Of a stretch of DNA of 64,000 nucleotides, positions 16,201 through 23,918 are shown in pieces. The position numbers were made by a program, and so were the translations under genes. The stretch is from JBCBSZ01 sp039185015. GTDB lineage: Bacteria > Actinomycetota > Acidimicrobiia > Acidimicrobiales > Poriferisodalaceae. The notes beneath the pieces were generated by a model. The model saw only the letters and a program-made list of their open reading frames with translations, did not search any database and was not told the DNA's origin. How positions within the stretch are numbered: position 1 is the stretch's first letter; each line of letters opens with the position of its first letter. The stretch covers positions 71,149 through 135,148 of the forward strand of contig JBCDAU010000013.1 in assembly GCA_039185015.1 (NCBI GenBank), read 5' to 3'.

Positions 16201-18531
16201 TTCCTCATCGGTGACCGTGACGTCGACGTCACCGTCCTGCAAGCCGGAGCGAACGACCTGCTGTTCGGACCGGTCCTGCTGTTCTGCATCGAGAACGGCG
16301 AACCGCGCACCGACTGCCAGGACATGGGCTTCTCGGAGAACACCGACTGGGAGTTCAACAACGTCCAGTTCTCCGAACGCGAAGGCAACCCCGAACGTCT
16401 CTACCCCTACGAAGGGCTCCTCTGCGCCGACTACGGGGCCGGGACGACGCGGTTCAGGACCTACCCGGTCTCGGCGAACGCCAACATCAACCAGGGCCGC
16501 GAGTGGGACGTCGTCATCAACTCCGAGGAGACCGACTTCTCCGATCGTCTCCCCATCGGCAGCGAGGACCTCGGACCCGGAGCGAGCGGTGACGAGGAAC
16601 ACACCCCCGAGGAGATCGTCGGTGACACCACCTGCACGGAGGTCGCGTCGACGAGCACCACGGACGGATTCGCCATCGTTCTCGACGACGACGACCGGTT
16701 CAACGGACCCGGATCCGCTCTCGAACAGAACCACTACAACCTCTACACCAGCGAGGGCACCGAGGCCGTCGACGTCAACCCACGCGACATCGACTCCGAG
16801 GACCTCACCTGGGTGAGCGCGACCCCTGACACCCTCGACGAGCGGATGGCAGTCCTCGTCAATGGTGACCCCGACGATCCGGACTCTGGTCTCGCCTACG
16901 GCTACGACCTCCTCGATGCCGAGCTCGACCGGATCGGGATCGACCCGTCGACCGTGCTCGCTGTCGAGTACTACAACCCGCTGAGCGGACCGGTCGTCGA
17001 GACCAGCCGGGGACCGACCTCCACCTGTCAGCGGATCCCCGACATCCCACTCATCGAAACCGGGAACGAGGCGATCGACGCGCAAGCCGCAGCGTCCGGC
17101 GTGATTCTCGGGACCGAAGCCGACTGGGCGATCACGGACATCCTGAACCCCCTCAACCGAGAGTTCCGGGCCGCGTCGGAGCGTCACGAGTGGAACTTCA
17201 TCGGTGGTGTCGCGAACGCGTTCCAAGGGAACGGGTACTGCTCGGACGCGTCGACGTCGATGATCGTCACCATCGGTGACGCCCTCAACAACGGCACACC
17301 GAGCACCGGGCCGATGCATCCGAACGCCCGCGGGCATCAGGTCATCAGCGAGTTCATCCTCGGCTACGTCAACGACAACATCCTCGAGGACCCGACCGTG
17401 TTCGACGAACTCGACCCGACCGTCGCCGGTCAGATCGCCCGAGCGGCCGAAGCCGGCTCCCGGGTCGTGGAACTCATCCTCCGTACGGCCACCGACAACG
17501 GGTTCGCCGCAGCGGAGACGGCTGTCCCGTTCCAGGTCGGTGACTGGGTCGTCGTCGGTGCGGGCCGCGACGAGGTCGTGTTCAACGGTGAGGTCGTCGT
17601 CGGAGGACCCGAGCTCGTCGAGGTCGTGGCGGTGGACGCCACCTCGATCACCGTCGAACCGGCCCTCGAGTACGCGCACCGACCCGGCGAGCAGGTCGTG
17701 ACCGTGCCGGACCGCACCCGCCGAGGCGTCGAGGACCCCTTCGTCGAGGCCGTGGGCGACGACGATGCCGGCTACGCCCTCGTGCAGGCCGATGGCACCG
17801 TCACCGAGTACGGACCCATCGCCGACATTGCCTCGTTGACCACCGAAGGCAACACCGTGGTCGACGTCGACACCATCCCTGGCGGCGACATCCTCTGGGC
17901 GTTGCTGTCCGACGGCACCGTCATCACCACCAACGGCAGTGGCGTCCGCGCGACGGTCCCCACTTCGCTCACCACCGGCGAGGCACCGGGCGCCGTGGTC
18001 GGCCATCCCGACGGCAGCTCGTACTGGGTCATCACCGACACCGGGCGGGTCATCGCGTTCGGGAACGCACCGGCCATCACCGGCATCGACGACCTGCCGT
18101 TGAACGGACCGATCCTCGACGGCACGGCCACTGCCTCGGGCAACGGCATCCTCGTCGCGGCCTTCGACGGTGGCGTGTTCGCGCTGGGCGATGCGGTCTT
18201 CGCTGGATCGATGGGAGCCACCCCACTCAATCAACCGGTGGTCGGCATCGCCGCGGACCCCGACGGTGACGGCTACTGGCTGTGGGCCGGGGACGGTGGC
18301 GTGTTCGCCTTCGACGCCGACTTCAACGGCAGCGTTCCGGGCGTGCTCGCTCCCGGCGTGTCCCTGAACGCACCGGTCATCGGTGGGGTCCCCTGGGGCA
18401 ACGGCTACGCCATGGTCGCCAGCGACGGCGGCGTGTTCGTGTTCTCGAACCGGTCCTTCCTCGGCAGCCTCGGAGGCAGCCAGGTGACCTCGCCGATCGT
18501 CGGCCTCGCGCCACTCGGAGGAAGCGGCTGA
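13276..18531 (+). CDS. Giant secreted SGNH hydrolase with repeat C-terminus
   Basis: A 1751-residue protein. The signal peptide is TTALGLLATLTIVVNTI, ending near residue 38. Residues about 40-400 are beta-rich and about 400-870 look like Ig/FN-type segments. Residues about 876-1365 form an SGNH esterase/lipase module with Ser884 in GDSVASGEG, N993 in AGANDL and H1348 in MHPNARGH. The Asp of a DxxH motif is not evident (GPMH). From about 1499 to the end is the GYxxxxxDGGVFxFG repeat domain shared with 3399-5273. It is probably a cell-surface or released ester hydrolase; the substrate is unknown. SGNH lipases are usually 200-400 residues, so the architecture is unusually large. Confidence 0.75.
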   Translation: MSRWYRTIALTTALGLLATLTIVVNTISRPEPAAAFDGTAAFNDTAVGEGALFVVPDGNGGWKGALAGADIGGDFPFAYLFAATIDANGQTTKTLVWQNSVEFGGFIDSIATNSNGDFVAVTVDNFDQRTLRGFTAAGAPLFSVGLAEGFYELGWMSDSMFYAAQRTFRRGDTPASAEVRTFNADGSPIAGPFAVTAGDIWQTAPGDEDFVVLAGPNEVDGTPTLTRYSAGGTVVDAVTAPANTRFVHPRGRLGWFLRAGTGLVGSGWQMYTVDTELAVSEPIQYTSPDSTLSSYQFATGPDGSGILKVPTRSFTEAIVQHVSPNGQPFGDPLTVDVETGDLFFNFCCSFNVGGLGQTLTGFTTGTAARNGRDLNLYVVDTSIDAVRAVIDIEQDFDNEILFVDPTPAGAFYERIQFISDNSSAPADDPIVDVEWTWERTDIDDGADPVDLGGGTEQSPFMHFVLPPGELQDWEATLKVTTRSGLEAETTEEFYLAGPAANGFDVVVFDDPDITYPDTLRGGAYPPSGHTDTVVFEHRSVQHTGGSASTLAVTRVEWSDPSAVTVTSVTGSPDVSPLAPYEPILNWEASTPTPDRTESRHEFEPLAAGEFEVTFTADIIDPVFSQFERQVTATQTVFLIGADVAAGADGFDDPENPGTVAAGLPGEILIEYANDGFGDGEVELTLPEIDGYELSIPEDQQTFTVAPEETATVALTVTTNRAGPVVIPIEAKVTDTATGQLSDPADIVLQVNVIAGFEWEAPPRLERPEGREIPNLPDDDTFEDQALVQHADYPIDVTLTDVADCNTEIIWDVVELVDHDDDPTTPPIREELEIDPEIVDAALCEFRFRFANEGDFEIDVTIDDEQVAFGGVTVEDVLYVIIGDSVASGEGNPDIPLSIQGDDEWVNAECRRSINSGAAQAAYDLEEESDFSTVTLVHVACSGATIRNGVLGQQASTSGDDSFVGPPVPGQLDIVEFLIGDRDVDVTVLQAGANDLLFGPVLLFCIENGEPRTDCQDMGFSENTDWEFNNVQFSEREGNPERLYPYEGLLCADYGAGTTRFRTYPVSANANINQGREWDVVINSEETDFSDRLPIGSEDLGPGASGDEEHTPEEIVGDTTCTEVASTSTTDGFAIVLDDDDRFNGPGSALEQNHYNLYTSEGTEAVDVNPRDIDSEDLTWVSATPDTLDERMAVLVNGDPDDPDSGLAYGYDLLDAELDRIGIDPSTVLAVEYYNPLSGPVVETSRGPTSTCQRIPDIPLIETGNEAIDAQAAASGVILGTEADWAITDILNPLNREFRAASERHEWNFIGGVANAFQGNGYCSDASTSMIVTIGDALNNGTPSTGPMHPNARGHQVISEFILGYVNDNILEDPTVFDELDPTVAGQIARAAEAGSRVVELILRTATDNGFAAAETAVPFQVGDWVVVGAGRDEVVFNGEVVVGGPELVEVVAVDATSITVEPALEYAHRPGEQVVTVPDRTRRGVEDPFVEAVGDDDAGYALVQADGTVTEYGPIADIASLTTEGNTVVDVDTIPGGDILWALLSDGTVITTNGSGVRATVPTSLTTGEAPGAVVGHPDGSSYWVITDTGRVIAFGNAPAITGIDDLPLNGPILDGTATASGNGILVAAFDGGVFALGDAVFAGSMGATPLNQPVVGIAADPDGDGYWLWAGDGGVFAFDADFNGSVPGVLAPGVSLNAPVIGGVPWGNGYAMVASDGGVFVFSNRSFLGSLGGSQVTSPIVGLAPLGGSG
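17770..18525 (+). repeat. C-terminal repeat domain, copy B
   Basis: Units beginning GYALVQADGT, SYWVITDTGR, GNGILVAAFDGG, GYWLWAGDGG and GYAMVASDGG, with the conserved spacer GSVPGVLAPGVSLNAPV and final GSLGGSQVTSPIVGLA. Same domain as copy A at 4482-5270, diverged at both protein and DNA level. Confidence 0.75.
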
Positions 18532-18539
18532 CCGAACGC

Positions 18540-18596
18540 TCAGTACGCCTCGAACCGGACCCCGAGCCGGGCGACGTCGTCTGCGTCGGTCGTGGA
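18540..18596 (-). pseudogene. Relic of a PIN-domain toxin C-terminus
   Basis: The minus strand from about 18596 reads STTDADDVARLGVRFEAY and then a stop. The intact vapC ends LTADADDFARLGARFEAY plus five residues. No PIN core or antitoxin remains upstream; the next coding sequence on that side is an unrelated serine hydrolase on the other strand. The relic sits 9 bases after the end of the repeat-domain gene, mirroring the layout of the repeat gene near 5273. Confidence 0.65.
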
Positions 18597-18608
18597 GCCA
18601 GCGGCTCC

Positions 18609-18614
18609 TAGGCT
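18609..18614 (+). promoter_or_regulatory. Candidate -10 box of the serine hydrolase gene
   Basis: TAGGCT lies 27 bases before the ATG at 18642, with GAGGGAGGGG as ribosome binding site in between. It fits the TAGGNT pattern seen elsewhere in the window. No -35 is apparent. Confidence 0.3.
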
Positions 18615-18641
18615 GCGGCTCCGACGAGGGAGGGGTCACGG

Positions 18642-19793
18642 ATGGACGTGCAGGGAACGGTCGAGAGCGGGTTCGAGAAGGTGGCCGACGCCTTCCGGGC
18701 CAACTTCACCGAGCAGGGCGACGTCGGGGCAGCGTTCGCGCTGCACGTCGACGGTGAGCTCGTGGTCGACCTCCGGGGCGGCGTCGCCGATCGTTCCACC
18801 GCTGCGCCCTACACCGACCGCACGCTCCAGCTCGTGTACTCCACGACCAAGGGCATCGCCGCGATCTGCATCGGGATGCTCGTCGACCGTGGCCTCATCG
18901 ACCTCGGCGCACCCGTGGCGCAGTACTGGCCCGAGTTCGGAGCGGAGGGCAAGGAGGCGATCACCGTCGCGCAGATGATGAGCCACCAGGCCGGTATCCC
19001 CGCCGTCGACGTGAAGCTCACCCTCGACGAGGTGCTGGCCGTCGACCCGATGGTCGAGGCGCTCGCCGCCCAGGCACCGCTGTGGGAGCCGGGCACCAAG
19101 CACGGCTACCACGCCATCACGTACGGCTGGCTGGTCGGCGAGCTGGTTCGCCGGATCGACGGTCGCCGCATCAACCAGTTCCTGCAGGAGGAGATCTGCG
19201 GTCCGCTCGGCGTCGAGTTCTGGATCGGCCTGCCCGAGTCGGAGGACGAGCGGGTCGCCCCCTTGCTCACCGCTGCCCCGCCGACCGACCCCGAGGAGCT
19301 GCAGCTCATGTTCGCCGTCGCCGGGCCGGGCACGCTCGGAGCCCGGGCGCTGTTCCTCGACGGGCTCTTCGCTCCGGGCACGGGCGCCGGCTTCAACTCG
19401 ACCGACGTGCACCGCACGGAGATGCCCGCTGCCAACGGCATCACGACCGCTCACTCGCTGTCGAGGATCTACGCCGCCACCGTCGCCGAGGTCGATGGTG
19501 TCCGTCTGCTCAGCCCCGAGACCGTCGACGCCATGCGCGCCGAGCAGGTGAACGCCCCCGATGCCTGCCTCGTCGCCACGACGCGCTTCGGAGCCGGCTT
19601 CATGCTCCACGGCGAGCTGCCCCCGCTGCTGGGTGACGGTTCCTTCGGACACGCCGGCGCCGGTGGCTCGCTCGGCTACGCCGACCCGGAGACCGGGGTG
19701 GGCTACGGCTACGTGATGAACCAGATGGGCGGCGGCATCGCCGGCGATCCGCGCACGATCACCCTCAACGACGCGGTCAGGGCCTGCCTCTAG
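18642..19793 (+). CDS. Serine hydrolase of the beta-lactamase/esterase family (class C fold)
   Basis: 383 residues, no signal peptide, so probably cytoplasmic. The SxxK nucleophile is S67-T-T-K70 in LVYSTTKGIAA. HGYHAITYGW supplies the likely general-base Tyr region, and HAGAGGSLGYADPE near the C-terminus replaces the KTG/HxG motif. These are the features of EstB/LACTB-like esterases rather than of true penicillinases. Length and motif spacing are normal for the family. The substrate cannot be predicted. It starts just after the PIN relic, and its GAGGGAGGGG leader supports the ATG. Confidence 0.85.
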   Translation: MDVQGTVESGFEKVADAFRANFTEQGDVGAAFALHVDGELVVDLRGGVADRSTAAPYTDRTLQLVYSTTKGIAAICIGMLVDRGLIDLGAPVAQYWPEFGAEGKEAITVAQMMSHQAGIPAVDVKLTLDEVLAVDPMVEALAAQAPLWEPGTKHGYHAITYGWLVGELVRRIDGRRINQFLQEEICGPLGVEFWIGLPESEDERVAPLLTAAPPTDPEELQLMFAVAGPGTLGARALFLDGLFAPGTGAGFNSTDVHRTEMPAANGITTAHSLSRIYAATVAEVDGVRLLSPETVDAMRAEQVNAPDACLVATTRFGAGFMLHGELPPLLGDGSFGHAGAGGSLGYADPETGVGYGYVMNQMGGGIAGDPRTITLNDAVRACL

Positions 19794-19821
19794 CCATCTC
19801 GACGGGGCGACGACCAGGCGC

Positions 19822-20271
19822 TCAGTCGGCCAACACGGGAGCGGGCTGGATGCTGCGGCGCAGGGCGAGGGTGAGGAACAGCACGCCCATCTCGATGCCG
19901 ATGAGAGCCCACGTGATGCCGGACGGCGTCCCGACGTCGGCGATGGACACGAGGCGGCCGACGCCGCCGAGGAAGATCGCACCGGCGACGAACAGCAGCG
20001 CCTGCACGCGCTCCTCGATCCTCGGCACGCACCACAGGGCGAGCAGCGCGATCCCGAGGTAGACGCCTCCGAGGTACCGGTAGGTGTTGTCGAACGCGAC
20101 GTCCACGTCGGCGGCGTCGACGAACCGGCGAGCGCCGAGAGCGAGCGTGATGCTCGAGGTCGTGGTGGGGATCAACGCCAGCAGGAGGATCACCGCTTGC
20201 CACACCCGACGATGAGGCAGGTGCGGACGGGTGGCGAGGGTCGGTGAATGTGGACGATCGGTCACGTTCAT
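19822..20271 (-). CDS. Small DUF4345-like integral membrane protein
   Basis: 149 residues from ATG 20271; an upstream ATG in frame would overlap the divergent regulator. There are four hydrophobic helices: AVILLLALIPTTTSSITLA, LGGVYLGIALLALW, ALLFVAGAIFLGGVGRL and ITWALIGIEMGVLFLTLAL. The pattern and the FDNTYRYLGGVYLG segment fit the DUF4345 family of unknown role. It is divergent from a TetR gene and shares its control region, so it is probably that regulator's target. Confidence 0.7.
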   Translation of the reverse strand: MNVTDRPHSPTLATRPHLPHRRVWQAVILLLALIPTTTSSITLALGARRFVDAADVDVAFDNTYRYLGGVYLGIALLALWCVPRIEERVQALLFVAGAIFLGGVGRLVSIADVGTPSGITWALIGIEMGVLFLTLALRRSIQPAPVLAD

Positions 20272-20294
20272 CTGGTGAAGATACGACCGATCGT
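20254..20294. promoter_or_regulatory. Inverted-repeat operator between DUF4345-like gene and TetR gene
   Basis: ACGATCGGTC (20254-20263) and GACCGATCGT (20285-20294) are perfect 10-base inverted arms, and a second dyad TTCA-N5-TGAA lies between them. The right arm precedes a plus-strand TACGCT (20316-20321) placed correctly for a leaderless GTG at 20330. The likely binding site of the adjacent TetR protein; inferred from symmetry and position. Confidence 0.5.
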
Positions 20295-20329
20295 TCATGT
20301 TCCACAACCCGTTGGTACGCTCTGCCGCC

Positions 20330-20977
20330 GTGGCACTCGACACACCCGGCGTCGTCCGGGCGCCCCAGCAGGACCGGAGTCGGCGCGCCGTCCGGCGTCT
20401 GCTCGGCGCAGCCGAGGAGGCCTTCGCCGAGCTCGGCTACGACCGGGCCAGCGTGCGAGACATCGCCGCACGAGCCGGGGTCTCCAAGGGCAGCCTCTAC
20501 CAGTTCTTCCGGAACAAGCAGGCGCTCCTCGACGCCGTCGTCGCCGACCTGATCGACGAGGTCGATCGCACCTTCGACGATCTCGCCGCCGTCGAGCTCG
20601 ACCCGGAGCGGACCGGTCGGACGGCGCTCGAGTCGATGGTGGACCACGTCGTGGGCCGGATCCTCGAGCTCGCCACACGTCGCCCGGCGTTCCGGACGAT
20701 GTTCTCGGGGTTGGCCGCCGCGGGCCCCCTCGCCGATGCCGGTGTCCGCCTCCGAGACCGCCACCGGTGGCACATCGAGGGATTGCTGTCGACGGCTGAC
20801 CCAGCACCACCGGTCGGCTACGAGCAGGTGAGCACCGTGTGCACCGAGATGGTCCGGGGACTCCTCCCCCGCATCGTCGACGCGCACGGCACGGTCGACG
20901 ATCAGCTCGCCCCCGAGCTCTCCTTCGCCGTCACCTCCTACCTCGCGTCGGTCAAGGCGCGCACCGAGGCCGGCTGA
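20330..20977 (+). CDS. TetR-family transcriptional regulator
   Basis: 215 residues from GTG 20330. The N-terminal helix-turn-helix is at about residues 20-65 (AAEEAFAELGYDRASVRDIA, GVSKGSLYQFFRNKQALLDA), followed by an all-helical ligand domain. A TACGCT box 8 bases upstream suggests a leaderless transcript. The ATG at 20297 would place the start inside the operator-like inverted repeat, so GTG is preferred. It is divergent from a small membrane protein that it probably represses. The inducer is unknown. Confidence 0.85.
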   Translation: MALDTPGVVRAPQQDRSRRAVRRLLGAAEEAFAELGYDRASVRDIAARAGVSKGSLYQFFRNKQALLDAVVADLIDEVDRTFDDLAAVELDPERTGRTALESMVDHVVGRILELATRRPAFRTMFSGLAAAGPLADAGVRLRDRHRWHIEGLLSTADPAPPVGYEQVSTVCTEMVRGLLPRIVDAHGTVDDQLAPELSFAVTSYLASVKARTEAG

Positions 20978-20980
20978 GCC

Positions 20981-22006
20981 TCAGCCCAGCAGGAAGCCCT
21001 CGGCGAGCTCGTCGTCGGGATCGAGGACGAAGACGTGCTCGCCGGTGCGGTGGGCCGTGCCGGTGACGACCGGGATCCACGCCCGCCGACCGCCGAGGTC
21101 GATCTGCTCGGTCACCCGGCCCTCGAAGCGGCTGCCGATGATCGAGTCGTGGACGAGGATCGGCCCGCCCGGCGCCACCACACCGTCGTCGGCGAGCACG
21201 GCGAGCCGAGAACAGGTGCCCGAACCGCACGGTGACCGGTCGACCTCGCCATCGGCGAAGACGGTGACGTTCCGCTGGTGGCGGTTGCCGTCGGCGTCGA
21301 CGCCGAGATCGTCGTAGAGGATCGTCCCGTAGATCCCGCTCAGCCGGTCGTCGGTCGGGTGCCGGGCGACCTCGCGATCGTTGAGCGCCCACTTGATCTC
21401 CCGGCCGATGGCGACGAGGTCGTCGATCCGGTCGGGCTCGACGGCGAGTCCGACCGATCCCGCCTCGACGTGGGCGTAGATCGCTCCCCCATCGGCCACG
21501 TCGACGATCACCGACCCCAGCGAGGTCTCGACCTCGACGCCTCGGGCGAGGACCGACGAGGCGACGTTCACGAAGTCGACCGACCGCACCCGCTCGCCGT
21601 CGTGATGCACCCGGGCCACCACCCGGCCTGACGGCACGTCGATCCGCAGCTCGGTGATGCCGGACGGGTCGGCGGCGACGACCCCCTCCTCGATCGCCCA
21701 GACGCCGATGGCGATCGTGCCGTGACCACAGGCCGTCGAGAAGCCGTCCTTGTGCCAGAAGAGCACACCGAGATGGGCATCGTCGTCGTCGGGCGGCACG
21801 AGGAACCCGCCGTACATGTCGACGTGCCCGCGGGGCTCGTGGCAGAGGAACCGTCGCAGGCGATCGGCGTCGGTGTCGCCGACCGCCCGCACCCGACGAT
21901 CCGCCACCGAGGATCCCGGCAGCTCGATCGGCGGTTCGGCGACGAGGCGGAACGGCTCGCCGGCGGTGTGGAGGTCGACGGTCCGAACGTGCGGAGCAGC
22001 GGGCAC
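20981..22006 (-). CDS. Proline racemase / 4-hydroxyproline epimerase family enzyme
   Basis: 341 residues. Both catalytic cysteines are present: Cys93 in STACGHGT and Cys260 in RSPCGSGT. This favours a two-base racemase or epimerase over the hydroxyproline dehydratases, which have Thr at the first site. The opening VRTVDLHTAGEP is the family's typical start. The start is GTG 22006, whose G is shared with the upstream stop (TAGTG), so translation is coupled to the membrane-protein gene. It would convert trans-4-hydroxy-L-proline to the cis-D form, or racemise proline. No catabolic partner genes (oxidase, deaminase) are beside it. Confidence 0.85.
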   Translation of the reverse strand: MPAAPHVRTVDLHTAGEPFRLVAEPPIELPGSSVADRRVRAVGDTDADRLRRFLCHEPRGHVDMYGGFLVPPDDDDAHLGVLFWHKDGFSTACGHGTIAIGVWAIEEGVVAADPSGITELRIDVPSGRVVARVHHDGERVRSVDFVNVASSVLARGVEVETSLGSVIVDVADGGAIYAHVEAGSVGLAVEPDRIDDLVAIGREIKWALNDREVARHPTDDRLSGIYGTILYDDLGVDADGNRHQRNVTVFADGEVDRSPCGSGTCSRLAVLADDGVVAPGGPILVHDSIIGSRFEGRVTEQIDLGGRRAWIPVVTGTAHRTGEHVFVLDPDDELAEGFLLG

Positions 22007-23088
22007 TAGCCCTGGCGGACCGGCAGCCCCGCCCGACGGCGCAGCACCCGCTCGAGGGCCTTGGCATCGTCGGGGCGGAGGTCGGCCCAGCCACCGACCG
22101 ACGGGATCGTCGCCTCGAAGTGCTTGCCCTCGGGACGGACCACCGCCACGGCCCAGTGCGAGCCGTTGGTGCCGATCTCGCCGTCCGCCACCTCGGGCCG
22201 ACGCTTGCCGACGACGACGTCCTTGGCCCCGGTGAGGCGCACGTCGCGATGCCGGGAGCCGGTGGTGACCCGGAGGACGCCGTCGGGGTTGACCCGCAAC
22301 ACCCAGCGGAACGGCATCCGGAAGATCCAGTCGACGGCGGCCGCCATGGCCAGCAGGACCACGCCGACCCCGATGCCGACGGCCGGCGGGATCGCGCTCA
22401 GATCGTCGCCCCAGACGGCGATGGCGGTCGCGACGGCGACGGCGACGACACCGACCCCGAAGGCGAACCGGATCCGGCGACGGATGCGGGCGATCTCGGC
22501 GAGTCGGGGGTGACGCCACTCGAAGCGAGACCGGTCGCGACCACGTGGCGCCTCGGGGAACTCGGCCGCACGCGGCGGCTTCTGCCGGGCGCCGTGCGCG
22601 CCGGCGGCCTGGGTGAGCTCGGTGACGACGGCCTGGGCCTCGGCCTCATCGGGGTTGAAGCACCCGGCGAAGGCGGGCAGCTCGTGCACACCGACCTTGC
22701 CGGCGGCCGTGCGGATCTCGACCGCCCACCGCCAGGCCGTGCCGAACCGGAAGCCTCCCTGGGACCGACGACGCAGCGACACCTCGGCCCCCTCGAGGGG
22801 CACGATCTCACGGCGGCCTCGACCATCTCCGATGATCAGGTCACGACGACTGTTCACGGCCAGCCGATAGTCGAGCGAGCCCGAGCGCTGCTGCCAGATG
22901 ACCCCGGCCGCGGCGAGCAGCGCCGCCGGGATGGCGTAGACCCGCAGCTGCGTGCTGCCGAGCAGCGCCCCGCCGGCGACGATCACGGCCGTGCCCACGA
23001 GCGCCAGCAGGAGCAGCTGGACGGTCCGGAGCTGCGCGGTCGAGGGCGCGAGCTGCCACTCGTAGACCGTCCACTCCTGATCGTCCAC
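22006..23088 (-). CDS. Membrane protein with two hydrophobic hairpins, unknown function
   Basis: 360 residues from GTG 23088, preceded by GGAGG at 4-bases spacing. Hydrophobic pairs occur at about 25-65 (LLLLALVGTAVIVAGGALLG) and about 210-265 (FAFGVGVVAVAVATAIAVWG, VGIGVGVVLLAMAAAVDWIF). Each pair is followed by a beta-rich soluble part (SLDYRLAVNSRRDLIIGDG; VLRVNPDGVLRVTTG). This repeated plan suggests two PH-like domains on membrane hairpins. I do not recognise a named family. Confidence 0.6.
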   Translation of the reverse strand: MDDQEWTVYEWQLAPSTAQLRTVQLLLLALVGTAVIVAGGALLGSTQLRVYAIPAALLAAAGVIWQQRSGSLDYRLAVNSRRDLIIGDGRGRREIVPLEGAEVSLRRRSQGGFRFGTAWRWAVEIRTAAGKVGVHELPAFAGCFNPDEAEAQAVVTELTQAAGAHGARQKPPRAAEFPEAPRGRDRSRFEWRHPRLAEIARIRRRIRFAFGVGVVAVAVATAIAVWGDDLSAIPPAVGIGVGVVLLAMAAAVDWIFRMPFRWVLRVNPDGVLRVTTGSRHRDVRLTGAKDVVVGKRRPEVADGEIGTNGSHWAVAVVRPEGKHFEATIPSVGGWADLRPDDAKALERVLRRRAGLPVRQG

Positions 23089-23130
23089 AACCCCTCCGGT
23101 CGGGTGCAGTTCTGCCAGCCCGTGCCCTGG

Positions 23131-23157
23131 CCGGTGGCGCCTAACGACCGCCACCGG
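23131..23157 (-). terminator. Hairpin between two minus-strand membrane-protein genes
   Basis: CCGGTGGCG and CGCCACCGG form a perfect 9-bp stem around a 9-base loop, 79 bases after the stop of the gene at 23236-23811. There is no T run. Probably separates the two transcripts. Confidence 0.4.
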
Positions 23158-23235
23158 TGAGTGCAACCGAGAGAGTTTCGCGCTCGGTCACCGCCGATGG
23201 AAGCCCCCAGGTCGCCCACCGCGGGCGGTGACCGA

Positions 23236-23811
23236 TCAGGCCACGGCCAGTGCTATGGCGAGCACAAGTGGTCCGATGACGATGAGCAGAGCCACGCTGA
23301 CCGCCGCCCAGGCCGCCAGGCTGAGTCTCGGGAGCAGCGCTCCCAGCCGGGTCGGCGACAGCGCCCCAAGCACGTCGTCGACGTCGCCGGGCAGCTCCGT
23401 CGCCAGCTTGCGCAGCCCCCACAGCGACCGCAGGCGCCCGCGACCCTTCAGGCGGCTCGAGATCAGCTCGGACGCCGACTGCACCCCGTCCGCGACCGAC
23501 ATCGACGCGTCGCCGATCCGCTCCCGGATCGCCGTCGCGCCCTCGCTCGTCTCGGCCCGCACGTCCGACGCCCACGACCGCAACCCACGACCAGCGCTCC
23601 AACCGACGAAGACGAGCAGTACGCCGACCAGCAGGCCGATCCACCACCGGCCCAGGACGATGCCGACGAGCGCGGCGAGCACGCCCCAGCCGATCCCGGC
23701 GGTGCGCAGCGCCGAGGCACCCCAGTCGGCGGCCTTGGCCGCGACGTCGCCGGCCCGCTGCAGGACCGGGCCGGCGGAGCCCATCGGATCGGCATCGGTC
23801 GGCACGGCCAC
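23236..23811 (-). CDS. Integral membrane protein, unknown function
   Basis: 191 residues from GTG 23811; a second GTG two codons later is equally possible. Hydrophobic segments are at about 40-80 (GWGVLAALVGIVLGRWW, IGLLVGVLLVFVGW) and at the C-terminus (AAWAAVSVALLIVIGPLVLA). A charged cytoplasmic middle (AETSEGATAIRERIGDA) lies between. It is divergent from metY by about 107 bases. No family is recognised and no enzyme motif is visible. Confidence 0.6.
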   Translation of the reverse strand: MAVPTDADPMGSAGPVLQRAGDVAAKAADWGASALRTAGIGWGVLAALVGIVLGRWWIGLLVGVLLVFVGWSAGRGLRSWASDVRAETSEGATAIRERIGDASMSVADGVQSASELISSRLKGRGRLRSLWGLRKLATELPGDVDDVLGALSPTRLGALLPRLSLAAWAAVSVALLIVIGPLVLAIALAVA

Positions 23812-23882
23812 AGTCTGCCCCGGCCCGGTCGGCGCCGCAGGCCGCTCCGAAAGGCGACCTGGCCGGTCGGCTTTGTGCTCGG

Positions 23883-23888
23883 TAGGGT
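23883..23888 (+). promoter_or_regulatory. Candidate -10 box of metY
   Basis: TAGGGT lies 30 bases before the ATG at 23919, and GGGAGGA is the ribosome binding site. I looked for a SAM or cobalamin riboswitch; the 107-base gap is too short and shows none of their conserved cores. Confidence 0.3.
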
Positions 23889-23918
23889 CTCCTCTCGGAC
23901 CCGACTGGGAGGACCACG

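Noticed and set aside
14647..18639. 1330-codon open frame antisense to the giant SGNH gene
   Set aside because: High-GC shadow of a real gene: the opposite strand has signal peptide, SGNH motifs and repeats, while this frame is Asp/Val/Arg-rich without any family motif.
20981..22519. 512-residue start for the proline racemase
   Set aside because: The extra 171 residues lie inside the membrane-protein gene and have no family likeness; GTG 22006 starts the family's normal N-terminus.
23812..23918. SAM or cobalamin riboswitch before metY
   Set aside because: The gap is 107 bases and shows neither conserved core nor the expected stems.
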